From: an uncultured Bacteroides sp.
Lineage (GTDB): Bacteria > Bacteroidota > Bacteroidia > Bacteroidales > Bacteroidaceae
DNA: 64,000 bases
Direction of reading: 5' to 3'
NCBI RefSeq assembly: GCF_963677945.1
Contig: NZ_OY782578.1
Span: 4,431,258-4,495,257 of the forward strand
Numbering within the stretch: position 1 is the first letter of the stretch; every line of letters begins with the position of its first letter. The notes below the pieces were generated by a model, which was given only the letters and a program-made list of their open reading frames with translations, was not told the origin of the DNA and did not search any database. This document shows, in pieces, positions 44,487 to 53,624 of this stretch. A program made the translations under genes and the position numbers.

Positions 44487-45524
44487 ATGAGCTATCTTAT
44501 AAAACCAGAAAACTACCAACCATTACTCGATTTGCAACAAACCGAGCTTGGAATAAAACAGATTAAAGAGTTCTTCCAACAAAACTTATCGTCAGAATTA
44601 CGCCTTCGTCGTGTAACAGCTCCTTTATTTGTATTGAAAGGAATGGGAATTAACGACGACTTGAACGGAGTAGAGCGTCCTGTATCCTTCCCTATCAAAG
44701 AATTAGGAGATAAAGAAGCCGAAGTTGTACACTCTCTTGCTAAATGGAAAAGAATGACTTTAGCAGATTATGGTATAGAACCAGGATATGGTATTTATAC
44801 AGATATGAATGCTATTCGTTCTGACGAAGAACTTGGAAATTTACACTCGCTATATGTAGATCAGTGGGATTGGGAGCGAGTTATTACTCGTGAAGACCGT
44901 ACTATTGACTTCTTAAAAGAGATTGTAGAACGTATCTATGCCGCAATGATTCGGACAGAATACATGGTTTTTGAAACGTATCCACAAATCAGACCATGTT
45001 TACCAGAAAAGCTATTCTTTATCCACTCCGAAGAGCTACGCCAACTTTATCCGGATTTAGATCCTAAAGGCCGCGAAAATGCTATTACCAAAGAACATGG
45101 TGCAGTATTTATTTTTGGTATTGGCTGTAAACTTGGTGATGGAAAAGAACACGATCTACGTGCACCAGATTATGATGATTATTCTACACCAGGCATTGAC
45201 GGCTTACCAGGATTAAATGGTGACCTTTTGGTATGGAACTATACTTTAGACCGTGCAGTTGAACTGTCTTCTATGGGAATCCGTGTTGATAAAGAAGCTT
45301 TGCTTAGACAATTAAAAGAAAGCGGCAATGAAGGACGTAAAGATCTTTATTTCCACAAAAGATTGTTAGAAGGAACTCTTCCGTTAAGTATTGGCGGTGG
45401 CATAGGACAATCACGTCTTTGTATGTTCTACTTACGTAAAGCTCATATTGGAGAGATCCAGGCAAGTATCTGGCCTGCAGATATGAGAAAAGAATGTGAA
45501 GAGTTGAATATGCCTTTAATCTAA
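44487..45524 (+). CDS. asnA: Aspartate-ammonia ligase (asparagine synthetase A)
   Basis: 345 residues from ATG 44487; an upstream ATG at 44448 lies inside the -7 promoter box and adds 13 residues the family lacks. The protein begins SYLIKPENYQPLL and has the class II synthetase-like core, with RLRRVTAPLFV near residue 41 and GGGIGQSRLCMFYLRKAHIG near residues 303-322. It forms asparagine from aspartate, ammonia and ATP in the cytoplasm. The ung gene starts 6 bp after its stop and is probably co-transcribed. Confidence 0.96.
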   Translation: MSYLIKPENYQPLLDLQQTELGIKQIKEFFQQNLSSELRLRRVTAPLFVLKGMGINDDLNGVERPVSFPIKELGDKEAEVVHSLAKWKRMTLADYGIEPGYGIYTDMNAIRSDEELGNLHSLYVDQWDWERVITREDRTIDFLKEIVERIYAAMIRTEYMVFETYPQIRPCLPEKLFFIHSEELRQLYPDLDPKGRENAITKEHGAVFIFGIGCKLGDGKEHDLRAPDYDDYSTPGIDGLPGLNGDLLVWNYTLDRAVELSSMGIRVDKEALLRQLKESGNEGRKDLYFHKRLLEGTLPLSIGGGIGQSRLCMFYLRKAHIGEIQASIWPADMRKECEELNMPLI

Positions 45525-45530
45525 AAACGA

Positions 45531-46193
45531 ATGAACGTACAGATTGAAGAGAGCTGGAAAAAACATCTTGCACCAGAATTTGAAGCCGACTATTTTAGTC
45601 GGCTTACTAATTTTGTACGTGACGAGTATGCACGTTATACCGTTTATCCTCCAGGTAAACTAATTTTCAATGCATTTAACAGCTGCGCATTTAATAAAGT
45701 TAAAGTCGTGATTATCGGACAGGATCCATATCATGAACCAGGACAGGCTCATGGTTTGTGCTTTTCTGTAAACGATGGAGTTCCTTTTCCTCCTTCATTA
45801 CAGAATATTTTTAAGGAAATTGCAAGCGATTTAGGCACTCCTGCTCCTACAAGTGGCAACCTTACCCGATGGACCGAACAAGGAGTGCTACTAATGAACG
45901 CAACTCTTACAGTAAGAGCGCATCAAGCGGGTTCACATCAAAACAAAGGATGGGAAACATTTACTGATGCTGCAATTCGTCATTTAGCAGAGGAACGAGA
46001 ACATCTGGTATTTATTCTTTGGGGCTCTTATGCACAAAAGAAAGGCGCTATGATTGACAGGAACAAACATCTTGTACTTTCGTCAGCTCATCCTTCTCCC
46101 CTATCTGCTTATCGAGGATTCTTCGGAAACGGACATTTCAGCAAGACTAACAAATATCTGCTTGAACATGGAATTGAACCTATAAACTGGTAA
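45531..46193 (+). CDS. ung: Uracil-DNA glycosylase, family 1
   Basis: 220 residues. The water-activating motif GQDPYHEPGQAHGLCFSV begins near residue 63 and the Leu-loop motif HPSPLSAYRGFFG lies near residues 187-199, both hallmarks of family 1. It removes uracil from DNA at the start of base excision repair. It follows asnA by 6 bp and ends before a strong bidirectional terminator. Confidence 0.97.
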   Translation: MNVQIEESWKKHLAPEFEADYFSRLTNFVRDEYARYTVYPPGKLIFNAFNSCAFNKVKVVIIGQDPYHEPGQAHGLCFSVNDGVPFPPSLQNIFKEIASDLGTPAPTSGNLTRWTEQGVLLMNATLTVRAHQAGSHQNKGWETFTDAAIRHLAEEREHLVFILWGSYAQKKGAMIDRNKHLVLSSAHPSPLSAYRGFFGNGHFSKTNKYLLEHGIEPINW

Positions 46194-46216
46194 CTGCCTT
46201 ACTATTTAACCGATAC

Positions 46217-46277
46217 ATAGATAAAAAAGAAGACCAACAATTTTTCACACAAATTGTTGGTCTTCTTTTTTATCTAT
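46217..46277. terminator. Bidirectional terminator between ung and lptD
   Basis: A perfect 27-bp inverted repeat (46217-46243 with 46251-46277) with a 7-nt loop; A-run and T-run flank a GC-richer centre. It separates convergent genes. Confidence 0.9.
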
Positions 46278-46284
46278 ATCAGTA

Positions 46285-48981
46285 TTAATACCACTTAATA
46301 TTTGAAGAAGCACTGCTTCGTTGTTCCCATTTCAAATCTTGCAGCATGCTTGAATTAGCACGTATTGAGAAATTATAAGAACGATATTTACCAAACGGAG
46401 ATAAGCTACAAGTCATATTCCAACAGTGCAAATCACGAGATATATTACAAGTTGTCTGTGCTATCTGTTTTGCATCAAAGTCATATGAACCTTGGAAAGA
46501 GAAATTCCATTTATCAGAGATCTTAATATTTCCGGAACCACTTAACGTATGAGTCAGCTTAAACGGATAACGCATTGTTTTTTCATTAATCTTTGCAGAA
46601 GTATTTTCTCTGAAATTAAATGAATATGCAAGAGAGAATGACCAAGGCATCTTAAATGGAAGATATCCATCCTGATTTACTTCAGCTTTTTTCTCTTTCT
46701 TTTCTGTTTCTGTCTCTCCATCTGTTTTAGCTTCCTCCTTTGGTTTTTCTCCTTCAGGATTATTTGCTCCTTCTTTCTTTTCCTCCTCTTTCGCAAACCA
46801 CTTTTTCCAAGTGCTATTATCAAAAGTATATGAGAAAGATGAACCTGATCCCTGGAATCGTCCGAAACGACCATAAGACCATTCTGTTTTATCACCTACA
46901 TAAACATTACCGTTTTTATCAAACTGATATGCATAAGTAGCAAACGAAGTATTGAAATTAAATGTATAGCTCTTAGTTAATTTTAAACGCAAACGCATGG
47001 ATAAATCACTCCAGGGTTTTGTCTTTGCAGCCATGTTATATGAGATACTACCACCTAACTCATCAATCAAACTAACCTTCTTCACTGAGTCATTAGCCGA
47101 TTTAATTTTCATTTCCACATTATTGGAGACATCAAAGCTAACATTTCCTTGCTTCCCTTTACCCGGAACCCCAAATAATCCGGTTGCATAAGGAGAGTAA
47201 TCTACTGTTTTCTCATCACCGTAAGCATCAATATATGTATAAGAATCCCAGTATCCATATCTTTTTGCTCCGAAATCAGGTTGGGCACTAAGACTAACTG
47301 TTGGAGTTATCACGTGACGTATAGTTTGAATCTTATCACCAAAGATAGCCTTCATCGGTGTATAGAAACCATAGAGTTTAGTACTTATACCAAGACTCAT
47401 ATTATAATTATAAACACGATTAAAACCGTAAGTGGTATCTTTTTTAACGGCCTGACTATTGTCATCCCAAGATTGCTTTATCTTATTAGTATACCAGCGT
47501 TCAGTATAATTAAAAGAAGGAGTTACATTTAGATATTTAAACAAAGTAAAAGTTGCACTGATAGGAATAGAATGATTCATTGCATTTTCCCAATCTTTCA
47601 CTAAACTTGATTTAAAGAATTTATCTTCTTTTGTAGTAATGCTATTCTTTAACTGCCCGGTATAACTCATCGATATTTTCTCGTACCAGCGTTCTGCGCC
47701 AACAGCCTTTTTACGTTTAAAAGGAAAAATACGGCTTAAGGAGATATTTAAATCCGGTAACGTTACGGCCAATGTTGAGTCCTTTGTGCGCTGTGCAATA
47801 TTAAATGTACTCGACAATGTCAGATTCTGATCTGGGAAGCTACGTGTATAACTAACACTGGAAGTCTTCGTGTTCTGAGAATATAAAGAAGGATCATAAT
47901 AACTTCCTAAATTAGTCTTCTCATAACTACTTGTCGCAAAGTTAACACTTGCCGAGAAAGAACTATTAGGACTTGCCTTAGCATCTTGTCTATGAGCCCA
48001 GTTTATTTTAAAGTCCTTTGAAACAAGATAATCAACATTCTTCTCTCCGGTTTTGGTTACCTGATAATTTGCACTTAAAGAACCAGAGTATCTATATCTC
48101 TTATTGTAGTTTGTTGCAGTACCAAGTCCCCATGAACCTTTAGTGAATATCTCACCTGTAAGTTTCAAGTCCATATAATCGCTGATAGCAAAGTAATATC
48201 CACCATCACGAAGATAAAAACCTCGGTTCAACTCATCACCGTAAGTAGGCATAATAAAACCTGAAGAATAACTACTACTAAATGGGAAGAAACCAAAAGG
48301 GATCGCTATAGGCAAAGGAACATCTTCTACAACCATATATGCCGGTCCGAAGACTACATTCTTTTTAGGTTTTACTTTTGCGCGTGTTAGTTGTAAATAG
48401 AAGTGTGGATGTTCATGGTTATCACAAGTTGTATATTTACCATCTTCCATAAAAAGATCATCACCTGAACTTTTCTTTGCATTGTAGCTGGTTACATATC
48501 CTTCACCTTGTTGTGTTACCACATTTTTTATATAACCTCGTTTGCTTTTAAAGTTATAATTGATAGATTTTGATTCATATGGTGTTTCTCCATCTTTAAA
48601 GACCGGTGCACCAGTTACTGCCCCCAAAGAGTCGACTTTACCTCTGGCATAGACAGTGCTACTATCCATGTTCATGGTAATTATCTCTGACTCAAGCTCT
48701 ATCTTTTCATAATTTACCTTTCCTTTTCCATAAAGGTGAGCAAAACCTCCTTGTGTAAAAACTATGGAATCGGAAGCTTCATAAGTAACAGGAGCATTTA
48801 ATTCCTGCTTTCTTTTTTTTGACTTCAAAGTATCCTGAGCCAAAGAATCTGCTTTAATCGTATCAGAAGACAACTCTTTCTTCTTTCCTTTCTGAGCATG
48901 CACTCCATCAGATAGTGAAAGAGTAACAGCAACAAACAAGAGCGGAATTATATATGTTTTAGCTTTTAATGACGTCATCAA
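46285..48981 (-). CDS. lptD: LPS-assembly outer-membrane protein, LptD-like
   Basis: 898 residues with signal peptide ending at VHAQK. Residues about 50-190 form the OstA/LptA-like beta-jellyroll (VNYEKIELESEIITMNMD, YMVVEDVPLPIAIPFGFFPF). The rest is a large beta barrel. In this form of the family it inserts lipopolysaccharide into the outer leaflet. A charged, low-complexity segment rich in Lys and Glu lies near residues 727-768, in a loop of the barrel. The HD-domain gene lies upstream in the same direction, 86 bp away. Confidence 0.85.
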   Translation of the reverse strand: MMTSLKAKTYIIPLLFVAVTLSLSDGVHAQKGKKKELSSDTIKADSLAQDTLKSKKRKQELNAPVTYEASDSIVFTQGGFAHLYGKGKVNYEKIELESEIITMNMDSSTVYARGKVDSLGAVTGAPVFKDGETPYESKSINYNFKSKRGYIKNVVTQQGEGYVTSYNAKKSSGDDLFMEDGKYTTCDNHEHPHFYLQLTRAKVKPKKNVVFGPAYMVVEDVPLPIAIPFGFFPFSSSYSSGFIMPTYGDELNRGFYLRDGGYYFAISDYMDLKLTGEIFTKGSWGLGTATNYNKRYRYSGSLSANYQVTKTGEKNVDYLVSKDFKINWAHRQDAKASPNSSFSASVNFATSSYEKTNLGSYYDPSLYSQNTKTSSVSYTRSFPDQNLTLSSTFNIAQRTKDSTLAVTLPDLNISLSRIFPFKRKKAVGAERWYEKISMSYTGQLKNSITTKEDKFFKSSLVKDWENAMNHSIPISATFTLFKYLNVTPSFNYTERWYTNKIKQSWDDNSQAVKKDTTYGFNRVYNYNMSLGISTKLYGFYTPMKAIFGDKIQTIRHVITPTVSLSAQPDFGAKRYGYWDSYTYIDAYGDEKTVDYSPYATGLFGVPGKGKQGNVSFDVSNNVEMKIKSANDSVKKVSLIDELGGSISYNMAAKTKPWSDLSMRLRLKLTKSYTFNFNTSFATYAYQFDKNGNVYVGDKTEWSYGRFGRFQGSGSSFSYTFDNSTWKKWFAKEEEKKEGANNPEGEKPKEEAKTDGETETEKKEKKAEVNQDGYLPFKMPWSFSLAYSFNFRENTSAKINEKTMRYPFKLTHTLSGSGNIKISDKWNFSFQGSYDFDAKQIAQTTCNISRDLHCWNMTCSLSPFGKYRSYNFSIRANSSMLQDLKWEQRSSASSNIKWY

Positions 48982-49067
48982 TTATGCATTTACGCTTTAA
49001 TGGGCAAAAGTAAGCATTCTCTACCAAATATTAACTGCTTTCAGTTTATTTAATTTTTTTTTTAGGA

Positions 49068-49601
49068 TTATAGAAAAAGATTGCACCATTCATCAAAGCG
49101 TTTTAGTCCTTCGGTTCCAAATTTGGCTATTGTTTTTCGGGCAGCCTCCACACTCTTTTCCTGATCAAGATGAGTTTTGGAAAAAAACTTATCGGCGAAA
49201 CAAATGACTTGCTCTTCCATAGAAACAGGTAACAAATCACGATGTGGAAGTGGTAATTCATTTTTCACGATATCAAGCGCTGTAATTCCGGCTCCGGTAT
49301 GACGTTCACACACAAGGGCATGACGGGGATATCCTTCCTTCTTTATTAAATCTGCACCCAGATAACCATGACAAATATATGGTTCTTTACCAACACAGTC
49401 TATGCCATGCGCATTTGTCAGAAAGATTCCAATGTCATGTATCATTGCAGCCTCCTCTAAGAACGTCTTATCAAGATTAAGTTCGGGATGACAGGTTGCT
49501 ATCTGTAAAGCCTTATCAGCAACCGATCGGCTATGAGTCAATAAAATATCAAGCTGCCTTCCTGGAGTATAATATTTATTAATAATTTCTATTGGATTCA
49601 T
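49068..49601 (-). CDS. HD-domain protein (predicted phosphohydrolase)
   Basis: 177 residues from the ATG at 49601; a GTG two codons earlier falls inside the AAGGTG ribosome-binding site and is less likely. The metal motif is AMIHDIGIFLTNAHG near residues 54-68, with a following His in YICHGYLGADLI and HTGAG. It is a single-domain member of the HD superfamily and hydrolyses a phosphate ester or nucleotide that cannot be named. It reads toward lptD, perhaps in one transcript. Confidence 0.8.
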   Translation of the reverse strand: MNPIEIINKYYTPGRQLDILLTHSRSVADKALQIATCHPELNLDKTFLEEAAMIHDIGIFLTNAHGIDCVGKEPYICHGYLGADLIKKEGYPRHALVCERHTGAGITALDIVKNELPLPHRDLLPVSMEEQVICFADKFFSKTHLDQEKSVEAARKTIAKFGTEGLKRFDEWCNLFL

Positions 49602-49676
49602 AATCACCTTAATACTTGTTTATTCAATTGAAATAAATAATTTTGTGCAATATTACTAAATTTAAGCGTAACAAAC

Positions 49677-50549
49677 ATGAATGTACACGAGTTTTTAAGC
49701 AATACTATTTTAAATATCAGCATTGAAAAATTGATTTCTTTTTTTATTAAAGCTTTGCTGATCTATGGGATAACACAAGTTGCGGTTTCTTTTACCAAAT
49801 ATCTATTCAGACGTTCTCAGAAGAGGAAAAAACTTGCAATTCTGGATCAAACCACTTCAAGCTTTATTCAACGACTGATTGTTTATACTCTTTATATCAT
49901 AGGTATGGCAATCTTCCTCTCTTTGATTCCGGGGATGGAGAAAGTAAGTAGCTCCATTCTTGCCGGTGCCGGAATCATGGCAATGGCGGTTGGTTTTGCT
50001 TCACAAGAGGCTTTATCAAATTTTGTCAGTGGATTGTTTATTGTATTTGGAAAACCTTTCCGGATTGGTGATTCAATTATGATTGACAGTGTGGTAAATG
50101 GAACTGTAGCCGAAATCACTCTTCGTCATACTATTATAAAGAGTCTGGACAATAGAATGATTATTATCCCCAACAGTAAAATCAACTCCAGTACAATTGT
50201 TAATTCTACTATCGGAGAACAAGATACCTGCAGCTTTATTGAAGTAGGAGTCTCTTATGACACCAACCTTGACAAGGCAATCAATGTAATGAGAGATGAA
50301 ATAATGCACCACCCATTGTTGATTGATCGTCGCACTCCAGAGGAAAAACAGGGCAACACACCACAAGTTGTTATTCGTGTAATTGCACTTGGCGATTCGG
50401 CTATCACACTTAAAGCATGGGCCTGGGCGGCAAATGCAGGAAATGCTTTCGTTTTAAAATGTGATTTACTAAAATCAATTAAAGAACGTTTTGACAAAGA
50501 AAACATTGAAATACCTTATCCATATAACAATGTCATAGTCAAGAAATAA
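49677..50549 (+). CDS. Small mechanosensitive channel (MscS family)
   Basis: 290 residues. Three N-terminal membrane helices (about 15-40, 60-85, 90-125), then the pore helix AMAVGFASQEALSNFVSG and the signature IVFGKPFRIGDSIMID near residues 122-137, then the cytoplasmic beta and alpha/beta cage domains. It opens under membrane tension to relieve osmotic shock, in the inner membrane. It is divergent from the HD-domain gene; the NamZ-like gene begins 28 bp after its stop. Confidence 0.92.
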   Translation: MNVHEFLSNTILNISIEKLISFFIKALLIYGITQVAVSFTKYLFRRSQKRKKLAILDQTTSSFIQRLIVYTLYIIGMAIFLSLIPGMEKVSSSILAGAGIMAMAVGFASQEALSNFVSGLFIVFGKPFRIGDSIMIDSVVNGTVAEITLRHTIIKSLDNRMIIIPNSKINSSTIVNSTIGEQDTCSFIEVGVSYDTNLDKAINVMRDEIMHHPLLIDRRTPEEKQGNTPQVVIRVIALGDSAITLKAWAWAANAGNAFVLKCDLLKSIKERFDKENIEIPYPYNNVIVKK

Positions 50550-50577
50550 CTCTTTTCTATGAATAAACCCTAATATT

Positions 50578-51801
50578 ATGATAAAACAAAGACTATTTCA
50601 GATCCTTGCAGTGCTGTTGCTTCTTTGCATGGCAAACTGCATCAATGCATCAAGTGAGAGAAGTTCTTTAAAACCAGCTGAATCGGTTTCAACTTCCTCA
50701 AAGGAGGTTAAGGTTGGGGCAGAGCAGATGGATAAACTTTTGCCAATGCTTAAAAACAAACGGGTAGCATTGGTAGTTAATCATACTTCTATGGTAAACA
50801 AAAAAGGGACTCACCTTTTGGACACCCTGATTGCTTGCGGAATTAATATCAAAAAAGTCTTTGCTCCAGAACATGGTTTTCGGGGAAATGCCGATGCTGG
50901 AGAAAAAGTTAAGGATGGAAAAGATAGTAAGACGGGAATACAGATTATTTCTCTGTATGGAAAAAACAGAAAACCAACCTCAGAACAGATGGCCGATGTA
51001 GACGTTGTGCTTTTTGATATACAAGATGTGGGAGCCCGATTCTATACTTACATAAGCACCATGCACTATGTAATGGAAGCATGTGCTGAGAACGGGAAGA
51101 AATTAATTATCACCGACCGTCCAAACCCCTGCGATTATATTGACGGACCAATTATGAAATCGGGCTTACAATCTTTTGTGGGCATGCATCTTATTCCACT
51201 GCTTCACGGATGTACGGTTGGAGAACTTGCACAAATGATTAATGGTGAAGGATGGCTGGAGGGTAAAAAGAAGTGTTTGCTAACAGTTATAAAGATTAAA
51301 AACTGGAAACACCGTCAACCATACTCATTACCAGTAAAGCCTTCTCCTAATCTTGCAAACGATCATGCTATCAGCTTGTATCCTTCTCTTTGTCTTTTCG
51401 AGGCTACAGATATAAGTGTGGGACGTGGAACCTATTTCCCATTTGAAGTACTGGGTGCACCAGATAAAAAATATGGAGAATTCACTTTTACACCAAAAAG
51501 TCTTCCTGGTTTTGAAAAGAATCCTATGCACAAAGATCAGCTTTGTTATGGTTTAGATCTTAGAAAAACTCAAGCTCCAAAAGGTTTTTCACTTAAGTAT
51601 ATATTACAGTTTTATAAACTATCAGGTCAAGGTGCTGACTTTTTTACCCGTCCTCGTTGGTTTGACCAGTTAATAGGAGATTCATCTGTAAGGAAAGAAA
51701 TTATTGAAGGAAAAAGCGAAACTGAAATAAGAGCCGGATGGCAACAAGGGTTAACCAAATATAAAAAGATGCGTGCTAAGTATTTGCTTTATACAGAATA
51801 A
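50578..51801 (+). CDS. NamZ-like exo-muramidase (DUF1343, GH171)
   Basis: 407 residues with a signal peptide (CMANCINAS; the Cys could be a lipid site). The DUF1343 core is clear: RVALVVNHTSMVNKKG near residues 62-77, APEHGFRGNADAGE near 98-111, VVLFDIQDVGARFYTYISTM near 143-162, and ITDRPNPCDYIDGP near 180-193. The characterised family member NamZ of Bacillus is an exo-beta-N-acetylmuramidase (GH171). A role in recycling or digesting cell-wall fragments in the periplasm is therefore likely. It ends before a good terminator. Confidence 0.86.
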   Translation: MIKQRLFQILAVLLLLCMANCINASSERSSLKPAESVSTSSKEVKVGAEQMDKLLPMLKNKRVALVVNHTSMVNKKGTHLLDTLIACGINIKKVFAPEHGFRGNADAGEKVKDGKDSKTGIQIISLYGKNRKPTSEQMADVDVVLFDIQDVGARFYTYISTMHYVMEACAENGKKLIITDRPNPCDYIDGPIMKSGLQSFVGMHLIPLLHGCTVGELAQMINGEGWLEGKKKCLLTVIKIKNWKHRQPYSLPVKPSPNLANDHAISLYPSLCLFEATDISVGRGTYFPFEVLGAPDKKYGEFTFTPKSLPGFEKNPMHKDQLCYGLDLRKTQAPKGFSLKYILQFYKLSGQGADFFTRPRWFDQLIGDSSVRKEIIEGKSETEIRAGWQQGLTKYKKMRAKYLLYTE

Positions 51802-51829
51802 AATCGATTAACGTAAATAGTAATACAGG

Positions 51830-51859
51830 AACAGTGATGAGAGTCTTTTCATCACTGTT
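51830..51859 (+). terminator. Terminator after the NamZ-like gene
   Basis: AACAGTGATGA (51830-51840) pairs with TCATCACTGTT (51849-51859), followed by a T-run. Confidence 0.88.
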
Positions 51860-51953
51860 TTTTTATTCATAAAGAATTAGACTTCACAAGAGTAAACAGT
51901 TTTTCGCTAATATTGTTATCTATAAAGTAATGTACATTAAAAGCTTTATGAAT

Positions 51954-52601
51954 ATGAAAAATATAGCATTAATAGGAGCTAGTGGATTTGTAGGTTCTGC
52001 CTTACTAAAAGAGGCTTTAAACAGAGGACACAAAGTAACAGCAATTGTTCGTAATCCGGAGAAAATAACATTAACTCACCCTAATCTCACCATAAAAGGA
52101 GGAGATGCAAGAGATGCTGCAACTGTAGAAGAATTGGTAAAAGGTATGGATGCCGTAGTTAGTGCTTATAATCCGGGATGGACAAATCCTGAACTACATA
52201 AAGATACTCTAAAAGCTTATTCGTCCATTCTTGAAGGGTGTAAAAAAGCAGGAATAAAAAGATTACAAATAGTGGGTGGAGCCGGAAGTTTGTTTATTAA
52301 AGGTGTGCGCCTTTTAGATATGGGTGTTATTGAAGAAACAATATTGCCGGGGGTAAAAGCATTGGCTCAGGTTCTGTACACGCTTCAGGAAAATGAAAAA
52401 GAGATAGACTGGGTATTTTTCTCTCCTGCTGCAAACATCGCTCCCGGAAAACGGACTGGGAAATTCCATCTTGGAAAAGATGATTTGATTACTGATAATA
52501 AGGGTGAAAGTTACATTTCTGTAGAAGACTATGCTTTAGCAATGATTGATGAGCTAGAGAATCCGAAACATCACTTTGAACGCTTTACCATAGGGTATTA
52601 A
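51954..52601 (+). CDS. NAD(P)-binding atypical short-chain reductase
   Basis: 215 residues from ATG 51954, which puts the Rossmann motif IALIGASGFVGSALLKEAL at residue 4 as is usual; in-frame ATGs at 51930 and 51948 are also possible. Further features are GMDAVVSAYNPG near residue 64, IVGGAGSLF near residue 104, and SVEDYALAMIDELE near the C-terminus. It resembles the YwnB/NmrA-like group of NAD(P)H-binding reductases, whose substrates are poorly known. It is monocistronic, convergent with the BASS transporter. Confidence 0.8.
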   Translation: MKNIALIGASGFVGSALLKEALNRGHKVTAIVRNPEKITLTHPNLTIKGGDARDAATVEELVKGMDAVVSAYNPGWTNPELHKDTLKAYSSILEGCKKAGIKRLQIVGGAGSLFIKGVRLLDMGVIEETILPGVKALAQVLYTLQENEKEIDWVFFSPAANIAPGKRTGKFHLGKDDLITDNKGESYISVEDYALAMIDELENPKHHFERFTIGY

Positions 52602-52619
52602 CCTCGCAAAGCGGCTTCA

Positions 52620-53531
52620 TTATTTACTTTTCAAAGCCGCTTCATCTTTTTTCCTCTTTTTCCAAAGCTGCCATGAGTTAATTGTGTTTTGCCACAAAAT
52701 ATAAGAAGCCGGACCTACTGAAGCCACCGGACCAAGGTATACTTGTGCCATCCAAATTGCAAGGATTGTATTTTTCTGTCCAAGAGCCTGCCCACCAGAA
52801 ATACGATTCTTATAATGCCCGCCTATATTCTTTCCAATAAAAAACTGCAAACAACAAACAACAAGTGCAGAAACAGCAATCAATATTTCGTCTGTAAAAT
52901 TAGGATTTTCCTGATTAACCAGAAACGCAACAGTCTTTCCTACGGCTACCGCCAGGGCAACTGTCCAAAGGTAAAAGGAAGCCATAGGCATACTTAGCAT
53001 TTTGCTATATATTCCGGGAAGTTTTGACTGAATAATCCAGGCTAGAATAAATGGAAAAATCAGCAATGGCATCACTTGTTTACATATATAGAAAAAGGAT
53101 GTAAAAAATGGAAGTGAACTATTGGTTCCCATTAACGAGAATATTACCGGAGCTGCCATTGCAACAACAACATTGGATAATAATGTGTAGGCAGTGAGGC
53201 TGGAAACGCTTCCTCCCAGCATACCAGTTATAACAGCTGCAGAAGTTGCTGAAGGGGCAAGCATACAAATCATAGCTCCTTCGCCAACAATTGGATTGAA
53301 AGCTGCAATAGATACATAGATTAATATGCTTCCTATTAATTGAATCAGAATAAGCCAGAAATGAAGCCGTTCAAATCTTAGCTCATGAGGTGAAACCTTA
53401 ATAAATGTAAAAAGAAGCATTACAAAAATAAGCGCAGGAGAGAGTGGAGCCAATAAGGAAAAGAACTGATATCCAAGCGCACCAACAAGCATGGCTATAG
53501 GCAATGCCCAATTCTTTAGGAACTTCAACAT
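52620..53531 (-). CDS. BASS-family (bile acid:sodium symporter-like) transporter
   Basis: 303 residues with about nine or ten hydrophobic segments. The conserved central part APSATSAAVITGMLGG near residues 91-106 and LLSNVVVAMAAPVIF near residues 116-130 fit the sodium-binding core of the BASS/ACR3 fold. Family members carry bile acids, pantoate, pyruvate or arsenite; the substrate here is unknown. A short inverted repeat (GCGGCTT 52611-52617 with AAGCCGC 52634-52640) spans its 3' end. It is divergent from the BtuB-like receptor. Confidence 0.78.
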   Translation of the reverse strand: MLKFLKNWALPIAMLVGALGYQFFSLLAPLSPALIFVMLLFTFIKVSPHELRFERLHFWLILIQLIGSILIYVSIAAFNPIVGEGAMICMLAPSATSAAVITGMLGGSVSSLTAYTLLSNVVVAMAAPVIFSLMGTNSSLPFFTSFFYICKQVMPLLIFPFILAWIIQSKLPGIYSKMLSMPMASFYLWTVALAVAVGKTVAFLVNQENPNFTDEILIAVSALVVCCLQFFIGKNIGGHYKNRISGGQALGQKNTILAIWMAQVYLGPVASVGPASYILWQNTINSWQLWKKRKKDEAALKSK

Positions 53532-53586
53532 GATCGTCTTCTTTATAATTCGAGATGCAAAGTAACGGCTAAATAAATAAATATGC

Positions 53587-53594
53587 TACCTTTG
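53587..53594 (+). promoter_or_regulatory. -7 box for the BtuB-like receptor
   Basis: TACCTTTG fits the -7 consensus 30 bp before the start. Only about 90 bp separate this gene from the divergent transporter, too little for a cobalamin riboswitch. Confidence 0.45.
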
Positions 53595-53624
53595 CCGCGA
53601 TTTTTTATTTTAATTTTATTTTAA

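Noticed and set aside
53532-53624. Cobalamin riboswitch before the BtuB-like receptor
   Set aside because: The gap is about 90 bp, shorter than the riboswitch, and no B12-box-like sequence was seen.
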